A stretch of 64,000 nt of DNA from Oscillospiraceae bacterium (GTDB lineage Bacteria > Bacillota > Clostridia > Oscillospirales > Acutalibacteraceae): positions 1-64,000 of the forward strand of contig SVOW01000009.1 in the NCBI GenBank assembly GCA_015066175.1, written 5' to 3'. Under the pieces are notes generated by a model. The model was given only the letters and a program-made list of their open reading frames with translations. It made no database searches and was not told where the DNA came from. The translations under genes were made by a program, and so were the position numbers. Below, one piece after another: positions 51,451-61,171 of the stretch (within the stretch, counting starts at the first letter, position 1; every line of letters starts with the position of its first letter).

Positions 51451-52581
51451 ATGAAAAACTACGACATTGCAGCATTTATATGGCCATCTTATACAGGAGA
51501 TGAGCCTCGCACACGTATTTTTTGGCCCGAAGGCTACGGCGAATGGCAGACAGTTAAAGCAATGACAAACAAAGGCTACAAGGGTTGCCGCTGGCCCCGT
51601 ATTCCCACATGGGGTTATGTGAATGAAGCAGACAGCAGAGTTATGGAAATGCAGATTGATTGTGCAGTTTCTCACGGCGTTAATGTTTTTATTTATGACT
51701 GGTATTGGTATGATAACAGACCATTCCTTGAAAATTGCCTTAATGACGGTTTCCTGAAAGCAAGAAACAATAAAGAAATGAAATTCTGTCTTATGTGGGC
51801 AAACCATGATGCAACTCATCTGTGGGATAAACGCAACTCTGACCGCGACCTTTCAACCGTTATCTGGAGCGGTGTTGTAAATCCGCAGATTTTTTCCGAA
51901 ATCTGCGACAGAACAATTGAAAAATATTTTTCAAAAGATAACTATTACTGCATAGACGGTTGCCCTGTGTATATGATTTTTGATATTGATAATTTCATCC
52001 GCTCATTCGGCACAAGCGATGAGTGCAGAAAAGGCATAGAAGAATTCCGCAAAAAAACTGCAGAAGCAGGTTTCAAAGGTCTCCATTTTCAGGTTGTGCA
52101 TTGGAGAGACCGCGTTTTCAACTGGCTTCGGGATGAAGATTCACAGAAAGGTGTTACCTCTGCAAAAATGTACGATTTCCTCGGCATTGATTCAGTTACA
52201 AACTATAACTGGGGCGGCGTAGCTGATTTCGACGGAGATTTTAATGACATTGCCGATAATTATATGAATTATATTAATGAGTATTCAAAAAATCTTAACG
52301 TACCTTATTATCCTAACATTTCCGTTGGCTGGGATAATAACGTAAGATTCAACGATTTTATGCCCGGCGTTGTTGAAAACAACACTCCCGAAAACTTTAA
52401 ACGCGCCTGCGAAAAAGTTAAAGATTTTGCAGATGATTCAATTAAAAATGGAGTTATGAAAGCTCCTTTTATAACTGTAAACAGCTGGAATGAATGGACG
52501 GAAACAAGCTATCTCCAACCTGACGACCTTTACGGTTACGGTTACCTTGAATCAATCAGAGACGTTTTTCTCGAGGATTGA
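51451..52581 (+). CDS. WbsX/GH99-like glycan enzyme
   Basis: 376 aa, ATG behind CGAGGAGGTTT. Cytoplasmic. Family signs are IAAFIWPSYTGDEPRTRIFWPEG near the start, then GVNVFIYDWYWY, MWANHD, YMIFDIDNF, YPNISVGWDNN and the C-terminal VNSWNEWTE. WbsX-like proteins are annotated as glycosyltransferases or GH99-like endo-mannosidases, and many sit in polysaccharide loci. Direction of reaction is unresolved. The gene overlaps or abuts the esterase gene, so they form an operon. Confidence 0.82.
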   Translation: MKNYDIAAFIWPSYTGDEPRTRIFWPEGYGEWQTVKAMTNKGYKGCRWPRIPTWGYVNEADSRVMEMQIDCAVSHGVNVFIYDWYWYDNRPFLENCLNDGFLKARNNKEMKFCLMWANHDATHLWDKRNSDRDLSTVIWSGVVNPQIFSEICDRTIEKYFSKDNYYCIDGCPVYMIFDIDNFIRSFGTSDECRKGIEEFRKKTAEAGFKGLHFQVVHWRDRVFNWLRDEDSQKGVTSAKMYDFLGIDSVTNYNWGGVADFDGDFNDIADNYMNYINEYSKNLNVPYYPNISVGWDNNVRFNDFMPGVVENNTPENFKRACEKVKDFADDSIKNGVMKAPFITVNSWNEWTETSYLQPDDLYGYGYLESIRDVFLED

Positions 52582-52583
52582 TT

Positions 52584-53396
52584 ATGAATAACGAATTTGT
52601 TCTTCTTGAAAATATTACCTATGGAAATCACGAAAGGCAGAAGTTAGATCTTTTCATTCCGAAAAAAGCAAAATCAGACTGCGGTCTTCTGCTTTTCATC
52701 CACGGTGGCGGATGGCAGGCAGGAGATAAAACTCACCATCACCCTGACGCTGAATATTTCTGCAGAAAAGGTTATATCTGCAGCACAATGAATTACCGTT
52801 TTGTTGATGAAAACATAAACGTTTCCGATGAAATTAACGATATAACTTCTGCACTCACAGCAATAAAAAATGAGTGTTTTAAAGAAGGCTTTTCCATAGA
52901 AAAATTAATTCTGTCAGGTGGCTCAGCAGGTGCACATCTATCCCTTCTTTTTGCTTATACAAAAAAAGAAAACTCACCCGTAAAGCCTGTTGCAGTCTGC
53001 GCATATTGTCCGCCTGTCAACTTAAAATCTCCTGATTTTTTAATGGGTATTTCAGGTAAATATGAAAATTGGAAATACTGTATTCTTTCGCATTGCTGTG
53101 GTGTGAAAATCACAAAAGAAAGTTTTCTGTGTGAAACGCAACAAAAAGCGCTGGAGAAAATTTCACCACAATCATATATCACTGAAAGCTGTGTTCCTAC
53201 TGCAGTTTTTCAGGGGAAACTCGACGACCTTGTGCCTTTTGAGCAAACAGAAAATTTCGTGAGATTACTTGGCGAAAAAGGAATAAAAAACGATTTTCTT
53301 GTTTACGAAAATTCCGGCCACTTACTCGACAAAGACCCTGATAAATCAATGGAATCAAAGAAAATTATTGAAAAATACGCAGAAATGTATTTCTGA
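52584..53396 (+). CDS. Alpha/beta hydrolase, acyl/carboxylesterase type
   Basis: 270 aa from the ATG at 52584, two bases after the stop of the WbsX-like gene, with CGAGGA inside the end of that gene. The oxyanion hole is in FIHGGGWQAGD, the nucleophile Ser in GGSAGAH, Asp in KLDDLVPF and His in NSGHLLD. The HGGGW form fits the BD-FAE / hormone-sensitive-lipase-like esterases that strip acetyl or acyl groups from sugars. No signal peptide, so it acts inside the cell. Confidence 0.85.
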   Translation: MNNEFVLLENITYGNHERQKLDLFIPKKAKSDCGLLLFIHGGGWQAGDKTHHHPDAEYFCRKGYICSTMNYRFVDENINVSDEINDITSALTAIKNECFKEGFSIEKLILSGGSAGAHLSLLFAYTKKENSPVKPVAVCAYCPPVNLKSPDFLMGISGKYENWKYCILSHCCGVKITKESFLCETQQKALEKISPQSYITESCVPTAVFQGKLDDLVPFEQTENFVRLLGEKGIKNDFLVYENSGHLLDKDPDKSMESKKIIEKYAEMYF

Positions 53397-53417
53397 GGAT
53401 GAAAAGAGGTAAGACTT

Positions 53418-54434
53418 ATGCTTAAAACAATTTATAAACTTCCGTACACTATTTTGAGAAAAACAATCTTTTTTCTCGTTGCAGGTATTATGTGTTTAAG
53501 CACATTCAGTCCGCCTGCCTACGAAGAGCCAAAGGTTTTCAATGAAAATACAGGAGATTATTTTCTTCCTGATTACGGCAACACACTGGTTTCCTGCCAC
53601 AGAAGCGGTAAGGGTGCTGCTCCCGAAAATACACTTATGGCAATCAAATCCAATCTTGTGTATGCTGAAACTGATTCTGCAATAATTGAAATGGACGTTC
53701 AGCTTACAAAAGACGGAGAAATTGTTCTTTATCACAGCCTCTCTCTTGACGAAGAAAGCAACAGTGCAGAATATTTCGGGCAGGAAGGCGTGACAGTCTT
53801 TTCAAAAACATACGAGGAGCTCCGAAACCTGAATATGGGCGAAAACTTCAAATCAGGCGACAGTTACCCCTACAGAGGTTTGCGTGGAGATGACATTCCT
53901 GACGACATCAGAATTACTGCGTTGAAAGATGTGTTTGCCTGTGTTGAAACTGAAGCACCCGGGAAATACAGATATATTATTGAAGTCAAATACCCCCGCC
54001 CCTGGGCATCAGAGATTGTTGACGGAATTTATGCGCTTATGCAGGAATATGATATGGCAGACAGAGTAATCGTCGCCAGCTTCTGGCCTGATGTTTCCTG
54101 GTATATAGATAATAATTACGCAGGTGAAATCAACAGGTCTGCAAACCCCTTTGAAATAGTTGATTTTTATGGTTGCTACACGAGAAATGATGATTTAAGT
54201 GAGGAAGATTTCAAGTTTACTGCATTGCAGTTGCCATATTATTGGGATGACGGAAAACTTCTTGTTGCAAATCTGGGTCAGACAGGATTTATCGATTATG
54301 CTCACAAATACGGAATTTCCGTACAATACTGGACAGTAAACAACGCCGACGATGCTCGACAACTGGCACAAGCAGGTGCAGACGTATTAATGACAGACTA
54401 TCCTGACAGAATCCGCGATGCATTGAACAAATAA
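53418..54434 (+). CDS. Membrane-anchored glycerophosphodiester phosphodiesterase
   Basis: 338 aa. The N-terminal hydrophobic segment is at about 11-34, then the GDPD TIM barrel. The key HR pair is in VSCHRSGKGAAPENT, with EMDVQLTKDG carrying the metal-binding Glu and Asp. YIIEVKYP, IVASFWPDV and YWTVNNADDARQLAQAGADVLMTDYP complete the barrel. It hydrolyses glycerophosphodiesters to glycerol-3-phosphate and an alcohol, and extracytoplasmic forms may act on teichoic acid or lipid head groups. It follows the esterase gene by 21 bp. Confidence 0.92.
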   Translation: MLKTIYKLPYTILRKTIFFLVAGIMCLSTFSPPAYEEPKVFNENTGDYFLPDYGNTLVSCHRSGKGAAPENTLMAIKSNLVYAETDSAIIEMDVQLTKDGEIVLYHSLSLDEESNSAEYFGQEGVTVFSKTYEELRNLNMGENFKSGDSYPYRGLRGDDIPDDIRITALKDVFACVETEAPGKYRYIIEVKYPRPWASEIVDGIYALMQEYDMADRVIVASFWPDVSWYIDNNYAGEINRSANPFEIVDFYGCYTRNDDLSEEDFKFTALQLPYYWDDGKLLVANLGQTGFIDYAHKYGISVQYWTVNNADDARQLAQAGADVLMTDYPDRIRDALNK

Positions 54435-54456
54435 CTGAAAACAATTTTTCAAAAAG

Positions 54457-54484
54457 AAAAACCGAGGGATACCCTCGGTTTTTT
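54457..54484. terminator. Bidirectional terminator
   Basis: AAAACCGAGGG pairs with CCCTCGGTTTT around ATA, with A/T runs on both sides. It closes the converging GDPD and metallophosphoesterase genes. Confidence 0.9.
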
Positions 54485-54499
54485 ATATGCTGTAAATGA

Positions 54500-55402
54500 T
54501 TAAAATTCAAAACTATATTCGTGTTCTTCAATCCATTTTCCGTCATCAAAATCACGGAAACGAAGAAGCACTTCGTTTTCATAAACTTCCACGACTGCAC
54601 CGATTCCCGTTTCATACCCATCAATCGCATGTTCGGTTGATTTGGGAAGATTTATCTGCTGAACACCATTCACTTCAGAAACAGAGCGTTCTGAAAGTGC
54701 TGAATGTGTATGTCCGCAGAAGAAGAGTACGTTTTCATAGTCGTCAATTACATTTGAAAGCCTGTCTGACGGTCCGTTTTCAATATAATTCACAGGATGG
54801 TGAGAGAAAACGAAAACAGGTTTATCTTCTTTTGTTGCCTCGTCAAGAATTCCTTTGAGCCATTCAAGCTGTTTGTCTGAAATGTCAATGCCGTTTACTG
54901 AATCGCTTTCAGTTGTGAGAACAATAAAATAATAGCCGTCAATTATTTTATAATAATTGTTTGCTTCAATTTTACAGCCTGCAAAATTTGCATAATTATT
55001 GAATCGCTCATACATTTTTTCATATCCGCCTGTGCCGTTTCCGTAGTCGTGATTTCCGGGAGCAATGATAAGATTTTCAGCAGGTCTTGAAAGTGCCAGT
55101 GCGCCAAAAAAGAAAACGCTTTCAATATGCTGTCCGTTCATTGTGTTATCGCCGAGAAACACAAGAGTATCGCTGTCTTTGCTGTTATTTACTGCTTTGA
55201 GAATTTCAGAATATTCCTTAAAAGTCTGATAATTATTTCCCTCAATATGAATATCGGAAAGCACAGTAAAGCTTGTTATCAATTCATCAGGTTTTTCAGC
55301 CTCATAACTTTCTGTCGGAGGCATTATAAATGACAAGGGCAGATAAATGAGAGTGAAAATTGTTGAGATAACGTGTTTTGCAAAATCAAGATAAACGTTC
55401 AT
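54500..55402 (-). CDS. Membrane-anchored metallophosphoesterase
   Basis: 300 aa. One hydrophobic segment (about 10-27), then a calcineurin-like fold with all metal motifs: D50-x-H52 (LSDIHIEG), D85 (FLGDN), N117-H118 (GNHDYGN), FSHHP and CGHTHS. The active site faces outside. It hydrolyses phosphomono- or diesters. Its start has a GGTCC-poor site (GAAAGAAGGTCCGG). Divergent from the phosphatase-superfamily gene at 55535. Confidence 0.88.
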   Translation of the reverse strand: MNVYLDFAKHVISTIFTLIYLPLSFIMPPTESYEAEKPDELITSFTVLSDIHIEGNNYQTFKEYSEILKAVNNSKDSDTLVFLGDNTMNGQHIESVFFFGALALSRPAENLIIAPGNHDYGNGTGGYEKMYERFNNYANFAGCKIEANNYYKIIDGYYFIVLTTESDSVNGIDISDKQLEWLKGILDEATKEDKPVFVFSHHPVNYIENGPSDRLSNVIDDYENVLFFCGHTHSALSERSVSEVNGVQQINLPKSTEHAIDGYETGIGAVVEVYENEVLLRFRDFDDGKWIEEHEYSFEF

Positions 55403-55474
55403 AACCGGACCTTCTTTCCTTTTTCTTCATTATAATATATTAAAACGGCTATGTAAATGAAAAATTATGAAACA

Positions 55475-55503
55475 TTGAAAAAAATATTGCGTTGTGATAA
55501 AAT
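55475..55503 (+). promoter_or_regulatory. Promoter of the alkaline-phosphatase-superfamily gene
   Basis: TTGAAA, 17 bp, TAAAAT, 32 bp before the ATG at 55535. Confidence 0.6.
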
Positions 55504-55534
55504 TAATTTAACTTATTTCAGAGAGGTGTTCAGA

Positions 55535-56467
55535 ATGAAAAATGAAAATCCCGAAAAAAAGTTTTCCCACGTTGTTGTTATTGGCGTTGACGGTGCAGGT
55601 GCTTTTATAAAAAATGCAGAAACACCTGAATTCGACCGTATTTTCAAAGATGGAGCAGTTACATATGAAGCACTTTCTTCAAGACCTTCAATCAGTGCAG
55701 AATGCTGGGGGTCTATGCTTCTCGGCGTCGGCCCTGAAGTCCACAAACTCACAAACGGAATTCTTGAAAACACAACTTATCCTATTGATTCTGAATTTCC
55801 CTCACTTTTCCGCCGTATAAAAGAAAAATACCCCGAAGCGGAGCTGGGCTCTTTCTGCGACTGGAATCCGATTACACACGGCATAGTTGAAAATAATCTT
55901 GGTGTTAAACACGATACAGCTGACGACACAACTCTCACACCTATCGTATGCGATTATATCCGTCAGAATAAACCCACATTTCTTTTTGTTCACTTTGACA
56001 GCGTTGACGGACGCGGACACAAATTCGGCTACGGCACTCAACCTTACATGCTGCGCATAAGCGAGGTTGACAAACTTATCAATGATATCCATAAGGCCCT
56101 TAAAGATACGCAGATGATTGACGATACACTCTTTATCGTAATTGCAGACCATGGCGGTACAAATCCCGTCACAGGCGGCGGCAGTCATGGCGGATGGACA
56201 GATGAAGAAAAATACGTAACTTTTGCCGCAGCAGGAAAGGGCGTAAACAAAACTTACATCAAAGAAATGAATATAAGAGACCTTTCGGCAATTGTTCTTT
56301 ATGCTTTTGGTATTGAAACACCTGACTTTGACGAAAACGGCTGGACATCACAGATTCCGCAGGGACTTTTTGATGATGAAAATATAAAACCCTACCGTGA
56401 TATTTCTCATCTTACAGGCGCATCTCCGAGAATTTCAAAAATCCCTCACACATCTGAATTAATATGA
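55535..56467 (+). CDS. Alkaline-phosphatase-superfamily phosphodiesterase/pyrophosphatase (NPP-like)
   Basis: 310 aa from the ATG at 55535, behind GAGAGGTGTTCAG. The first metal Asp is in VIGVDGAG, the nucleophile region is SRPSISAECWGSML, then DSVDGRGHKFGYG, VIADHGGTN and GGSHGG give the remaining Asp/His ligands. NPP-type enzymes cleave nucleotide or lipid phosphodiesters and release sugar phosphates. No signal peptide, so cytoplasmic. It stands alone with its own terminator. Confidence 0.85.
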   Translation: MKNENPEKKFSHVVVIGVDGAGAFIKNAETPEFDRIFKDGAVTYEALSSRPSISAECWGSMLLGVGPEVHKLTNGILENTTYPIDSEFPSLFRRIKEKYPEAELGSFCDWNPITHGIVENNLGVKHDTADDTTLTPIVCDYIRQNKPTFLFVHFDSVDGRGHKFGYGTQPYMLRISEVDKLINDIHKALKDTQMIDDTLFIVIADHGGTNPVTGGGSHGGWTDEEKYVTFAAAGKGVNKTYIKEMNIRDLSAIVLYAFGIETPDFDENGWTSQIPQGLFDDENIKPYRDISHLTGASPRISKIPHTSELI

Positions 56468-56468
56468 C

Positions 56469-56502
56469 AAAAAGGACTATCTCGATGAGAGATAGTCCTT
56501 TT
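56469..56502. terminator. Bidirectional terminator
   Basis: AAAAGGACTATCTC pairs with GAGATAGTCCTTTT around a 5-nt loop. It closes the phosphatase gene and the five-gene minus-strand operon. Confidence 0.9.
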
Positions 56503-56533
56503 AAATTTCAAGCCTGATTTTCGAAAATTATTT

Positions 56534-57421
56534 TCATCTGTAGAATTCTTCAATATACTCTTCAACATCTTTTCTTGTGCCTCTGAAAGCTCCCGGAGTT
56601 TCCATTTTAAGAGAAACCGTTGCTGTGGCATATAAAAGAGATTCAGGAATATCCTTTGTGAGTCTTTCTGTAATATATGCAGCAAAAGTTGTGTCACCTC
56701 TGCCCGTTCTTCCGCTGAGATTTCTTGCTTTTATGGGGCAGGTATAAATTTCTTTACCGTCATAAACAAGCACTTCGCTGTTGTGGGTAATAAGGATTTC
56801 TTTTGCGCCCCATGAGTAAAGAATTTTTGCCGCTTCTTCTCTGTCACTTGTACCTGTGAGAATTTCAGCTTCTGCAGCATCAGTTTTGAGGTAAGTGATA
56901 AACGGAAGCATCTCTTTTTTATCAGCCCAATCCTCAAAATACATCTTCCCGCTTTCTTTGTCAACGTGGCGCAGATAAGCCTGTACATCAACTGCAACAG
57001 CACCTTTTTGTGCGCATTCCTTAATCATTTCATTGGGAAAATCCCCATAAACAAGTCCTGCGAAATGGTAAATGTCACTTTCAATATCTTCAGGAATATC
57101 TTTTGCTTCAAATGGAGTGCCTACAGAAAGACACGTGCTGTCTCTTCTCTCTTTATCAGGAGTAAAATATTTATTGCGCATTGTTGAAGAATTTTCACTT
57201 TCAACGGCATAAATATCTTCAACAGGCAAAGTAAACTGCTCAAGACGGTCATAATCCGCCTTGTTTATCTTTGTAACAGCAGCCACTTTATGTCCTGAAG
57301 CATAAGCTGATGCACTTGAAAAAAGCACAGCACCTCCGCAGATTTCCACAAGATTATCTTCGTGGTCTATGTTGAAATCTTTTGTTATATGTCCGATAAT
57401 AACTGATTCGTAATGTTTCAA
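56534..57421 (-). CDS. PfkB-family carbohydrate kinase
   Basis: 295 aa. The N-terminal ICGGAVLFSSASAYASGHKVAAVTK holds the sugar-binding GG pair. The C-terminal signature is NLSGRTGRGDTTFAAYITE; the usual DTxGAGD is changed to RTGRGD, but the catalytic Asp is kept. It phosphorylates a sugar or nucleoside with ATP; the substrate is unknown. It is the last gene of the operon that also encodes an MFS carrier, a beta-helix protein, an LRR protein and a metallophosphoesterase, so it probably traps the imported product. Confidence 0.88.
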   Translation of the reverse strand: MKHYESVIIGHITKDFNIDHEDNLVEICGGAVLFSSASAYASGHKVAAVTKINKADYDRLEQFTLPVEDIYAVESENSSTMRNKYFTPDKERRDSTCLSVGTPFEAKDIPEDIESDIYHFAGLVYGDFPNEMIKECAQKGAVAVDVQAYLRHVDKESGKMYFEDWADKKEMLPFITYLKTDAAEAEILTGTSDREEAAKILYSWGAKEILITHNSEVLVYDGKEIYTCPIKARNLSGRTGRGDTTFAAYITERLTKDIPESLLYATATVSLKMETPGAFRGTRKDVEEYIEEFYR

Positions 57422-57441
57422 TGTTTTTTCTCCTTGTTGAA

Positions 57442-58377
57442 TTATTTTCCTGCCTGAATTTCCTGACTGAAATATCCTGTAAAAATATTGTCCTCTGCCG
57501 TAAGAATGTTTTTATCAGGATTTTCTGTGATAATTCCGATATTTGGTGAATCACACTCTTCAGGGGCAATAAACGCATTGCCTTTTACGCTGACATTATA
57601 AACCATTGGTCTGAAAATAATATAACCGCGGCTTTTACCTATTCTGCCTGAGGGACCGTCAAAAATATTGTTTTCAATAAGGATGTTATGGTGGTCAATA
57701 TCTCCATGGTGACCAATACCGGGGAAACCATCACATTTGAAAATATTGTTTTTGATTACTATATTACGGCAAACTGTGTCATCACTCTTAAAATCAATAA
57801 GAGTTCCGTCACAGTTATAAACAGGACCATAAGAACCGTGCCTCGACATATCAAGCTGAATCTGCTCATTAAAAAGAATATCAGTCTTGAATGTGTATGA
57901 CGGACCGTCAAAAATACAATTCTGTACAACAGCGTTTTCCGTGCCGTTAATTTCAATACAATGCCAATGAGCACAATGACGGAATCTACAATTTTCAATG
58001 GTAATATTACTGCAATGAACTGTGTTCACAAGTGTAATACATTCATCAAGATTTTTGTTGCCATCAAAAATTCCACCTGAAATCACAACATCGTGTGTGC
58101 CCTCATATTCCGCCCAGTCAGGTTCGGAATATGAAGCAAGAAGATACCTTGTAAGAGGTTCACTTTTGTCACTTCTCAAAACAACTGCTTTGTCTGAAAA
58201 TTTTAAAATCTGATTTGAATAGAAAATAAGTGCTGCTGAAACAAGATATGTACCATCAGGAAAATAAACTGTTCCGCCATCTTTTACTTCATCAATACAA
58301 GATTGCAAAGCTTTTGTATCATCATGGATACCATCTGCATATACTTCTTTGTTATTTAAAACATTTATAAAATTCAT
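57442..58377 (-). CDS. Parallel beta-helix protein (pectate-lyase/GH28-like), intracellular
   Basis: 311 aa from the ATG at 58377, behind CAGGGGTG; the GTG at 58386 lies in the site. A start of VYADGIHDDTKALQSCIDEV and GGTVYFPDGTYLVS is typical of pectate-lyase-superfamily helices. Repeats such as NITIENCRFRHCAHWHCIEINGT and NILIENNIFDG continue to about 290. GH28-type catalytic aspartates cannot be confirmed. No signal peptide. It lies 24 bp after the MFS gene and 20 bp before the kinase gene, consistent with a glycan epimerase, lyase or hydrolase step. Confidence 0.78.
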   Translation of the reverse strand: MNFINVLNNKEVYADGIHDDTKALQSCIDEVKDGGTVYFPDGTYLVSAALIFYSNQILKFSDKAVVLRSDKSEPLTRYLLASYSEPDWAEYEGTHDVVISGGIFDGNKNLDECITLVNTVHCSNITIENCRFRHCAHWHCIEINGTENAVVQNCIFDGPSYTFKTDILFNEQIQLDMSRHGSYGPVYNCDGTLIDFKSDDTVCRNIVIKNNIFKCDGFPGIGHHGDIDHHNILIENNIFDGPSGRIGKSRGYIIFRPMVYNVSVKGNAFIAPEECDSPNIGIITENPDKNILTAEDNIFTGYFSQEIQAGK

Positions 58378-58401
58378 TTTGAACACCCCTGAAAAACTTA
58401 A

Positions 58402-60189
58402 TTATTCTTTTTGTGAAGCATCAACTGCTGCGGCACTTGCCGGTGCTTCCTGCAATTCGCCTGAAGAACCTTCAGCTTCGGCGTTTCCTTCTCCTGCTCT
58501 CTGCTTGAGAACTTCCATAACGTGGGCATGCTTTTCATCGGTGTAATCCCACATGAATAGATAGGGAAGAATCATAAGGATATAACCTACAAGGTCAAAG
58601 GCAATACCCACAATCATACACTTGACTCTGATGTCTCCCATATAAAGAACATCCCAGTCAGAAGTAAAACCTATACGGTAGAAGATAAGGGGAATAATAA
58701 GTGAAACGAGAGTTGTAATGGGTGTTGTAAACCAGTTTACAATGCCCTGATAAGCTTCAAGTCTTTCACCTGAAATATACATCTGATAATCCTTGATACG
58801 AATGTTTGTATCCTGCTGTGCAATGCTTACCGCTGCCTGAAGCACGTCTCCTGCAAACAGTGCAAGAAATATTGCAAGACCGCAAAGGAAATGCGTATTT
58901 CCGAGGAAAAGAATTGCCAGAATATAAACACCGTTTCTCAGCGCAAGAACAACATATTTGAAAACAACCATCTGCTTGTATTCAAAACGTTTTCTTATCC
59001 ACGGTGCAAGGAATTGTCCGGGATTACCTGCCATTTTGATGAGAATTTCTGCAAGTGAGAAGAACAAACCGGTTTCACGCCATGTGTAGATAAGAAGAAT
59101 TGTTTTCATATCAAGCATACCATTGCCCAGTGAGTCAAGAAGAGATGCAATCTGGGTAATCCACAGATATTTGTTTTTGAAAATACCTGAAACGCAATGC
59201 CAGAATGAAAAATATTCTTTCTTTTCAATGGGAGGCATAGGAATTCTTTCTTTGATTTTTCCCAGACCTGCAAACATAACAGCGGAAGAAGCCACGAAGA
59301 ATACGGGAAGGAGGTATCTGAACATTCCGATATCCTTGATACCATCAATAAACATAGCACCTGCAATTGTGGGCAGAAGAACATTTACGATGTTCTGCAC
59401 AAAGTGGCTGATTTTAACAGGAATAGACCGAACAAACAATCTTTCGTGAGGGTCGGGGCTGATGTTGTCCGCAACAGACTGACTGTAGCCCACAAAGTTG
59501 AATATTGTGTAAAGCTGAAAGAGCAGATAAAGTGTCCACACTCTGTCTGTAAGAGGAAGTTTGTAAAGAGGAAGTTCGCAAATAAGAATAGCAACTATAA
59601 TGCACTGAATAACGTTTGCATATGCAAAGATTTTGTATCTGCCCAATTTTTTGAGAAGTTTCTTTCTGATAAGAATGTTTCTGAAACCACTCCAACCGTT
59701 GGTAAGAAAATGTGCACCGAAAATTTTGAATGTACTGAAACTGTTAATACCTTTCCAGCGTGTATCCAGAATAGTTGCAATACTATCGGGAAGAATCGGT
59801 GAAAAGTCAAAAATCAACATCAACAGACCTAAAATGGTAAACGACAGATATACGTTGTTATATTTCCGTTCAATTTTAGGCGGAAGGAAACCTAAGTTAG
59901 CGTCAACACCCATGTTGAGAAGGTTCCAGAAATAAGTTGATGCAATGAAAAATACATTTATTGCACTGAAAGTAAGAATGGGGATTTCATAATAATATGC
60001 AATAAGATAACAGCCTGTGCCGAAAGTAAGGAAATTACGAAGATAGTTGAGGGTATAGTCTCCGCCTACAGCTGCAAAAATGGAGAAATATTCTTTATAG
60101 GGAACATATTTGCCTGCCGGCGGTGTGTGCCAATAGGTTTTCATCTCTTTAAAGATATTTTTACGCTGTTTAGCCTGTGCTTTTGCCAT
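58402..60189 (-). CDS. MFS/GPH-type transporter
   Basis: 595 aa with about 11-12 membrane helices. A long N-terminal stretch (about 1-40) is followed by paired helix bundles, a central loop with KERIPMPPIEKKEYFS, and a hydrophilic Glu/Ala-rich tail (about 560-595). The pattern fits cation-coupled sugar carriers (GPH/MFS). It is translated from an ATG that shares one base with the LRR gene stop, with its GGAGGGG site inside that gene. The substrate is likely the sugar or glycan fragment phosphorylated by the PfkB kinase. Confidence 0.82.
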   Translation of the reverse strand: MAKAQAKQRKNIFKEMKTYWHTPPAGKYVPYKEYFSIFAAVGGDYTLNYLRNFLTFGTGCYLIAYYYEIPILTFSAINVFFIASTYFWNLLNMGVDANLGFLPPKIERKYNNVYLSFTILGLLMLIFDFSPILPDSIATILDTRWKGINSFSTFKIFGAHFLTNGWSGFRNILIRKKLLKKLGRYKIFAYANVIQCIIVAILICELPLYKLPLTDRVWTLYLLFQLYTIFNFVGYSQSVADNISPDPHERLFVRSIPVKISHFVQNIVNVLLPTIAGAMFIDGIKDIGMFRYLLPVFFVASSAVMFAGLGKIKERIPMPPIEKKEYFSFWHCVSGIFKNKYLWITQIASLLDSLGNGMLDMKTILLIYTWRETGLFFSLAEILIKMAGNPGQFLAPWIRKRFEYKQMVVFKYVVLALRNGVYILAILFLGNTHFLCGLAIFLALFAGDVLQAAVSIAQQDTNIRIKDYQMYISGERLEAYQGIVNWFTTPITTLVSLIIPLIFYRIGFTSDWDVLYMGDIRVKCMIVGIAFDLVGYILMILPYLFMWDYTDEKHAHVMEVLKQRAGEGNAEAEGSSGELQEAPASAAAVDASQKE

Positions 60190-61154
60190 TATTTTTCCCC
60201 TCCTTCTTCCGCAAGAACAGTTGCATTAATCTGATCTGCTTCAGCACGTGTTTTTCCGTACTGTTCTTCGGGTGCGACATTTACAACTGCCTTTTTGATA
60301 TTTTTAGGAAGCCAGTTTTCACCCAAGGTTATACCTTCAGCACTTTCAGCACCCATATAGAATTCTTTAAGATTTGAGCAGGAATAAAAAGCATAGTCAC
60401 CGATTTCTTTTACTGAATCAGGGATATACAAAGCCTGCTTCATACCCTGACAATAGCTGAATGAGTCAGAGCCGATTTTAAGAAGTCCGTCAGGAAGTGT
60501 AACAAGTGACATGAATTCGCATTTGAAGAATGCCATATCACCGATTTCTTTAAGCGTTGAGGGGAGTTTCACTTCTGTGAGAATATTATTTTTGTAAAAA
60601 GCACATGACGCGATTCTTTCAACACCTTCGGGAATTGTGTAAGCAAGTGCTTCTTCCGGAGGTGTTTCCAATTCTTCATTGTGTGCATCATATTTGTTGT
60701 ATGGGTATACAACAAGCGTTTTCATATCCTTTGTGTAAAGCACACCATCAACAGATGTGTAATACTGATTATCTTTATCAACCTCTATTGATTTTAACAT
60801 TTTGCAATAGAAGAAAGAAGTTTCGTCTATGTATTTTACATCTTTTCCGATATACACTGTTTCAACATATTCATCAGTGTTGAAAGTGAATCTGCCTATT
60901 GCAGAAACGGGTTTTGATTCATCAGGATTATTTCCGTTTTCATCACGTACATAATCAATATAAATATCCTTTGTCTGAGTGTTTCCGTTAAAACCGAAAA
61001 GCACCCAGCCTTCATTTCCGGCAACTCCGCCGATGTCTGTCTGATATTCATATTCAAAGGGAGCTCTCGCCATTGAAACAAAAGAAATTATAACAGATGC
61101 TGCAATAAAAACCACAAGAACTGTTACAAAAGTTACTTTTTGCCACGTTTTCAT
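60189..61154 (-). CDS. Membrane-anchored leucine-rich repeat (BspA-like) protein
   Basis: 321 aa, ATG behind AAGGAGAGAGCAACA. Membrane helix at about 7-28, an N-terminal beta region, then BspA/LRR_5 repeats at about 90-280: IPEGVERIASCAFYKNN, LPSTLKEIGDMAFFKCE, IPDSVKEIGDYAFYSCSNLK. These repeats bind proteins or glycans on the outside. It sits between a metallophosphoesterase and the carrier gene, so a substrate-capture role is plausible but unproven. Confidence 0.87.
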   Translation of the reverse strand: MKTWQKVTFVTVLVVFIAASVIISFVSMARAPFEYEYQTDIGGVAGNEGWVLFGFNGNTQTKDIYIDYVRDENGNNPDESKPVSAIGRFTFNTDEYVETVYIGKDVKYIDETSFFYCKMLKSIEVDKDNQYYTSVDGVLYTKDMKTLVVYPYNKYDAHNEELETPPEEALAYTIPEGVERIASCAFYKNNILTEVKLPSTLKEIGDMAFFKCEFMSLVTLPDGLLKIGSDSFSYCQGMKQALYIPDSVKEIGDYAFYSCSNLKEFYMGAESAEGITLGENWLPKNIKKAVVNVAPEEQYGKTRAEADQINATVLAEEGGEK

Positions 61155-61171
61155 TGTTGCTCTCTCCTTTT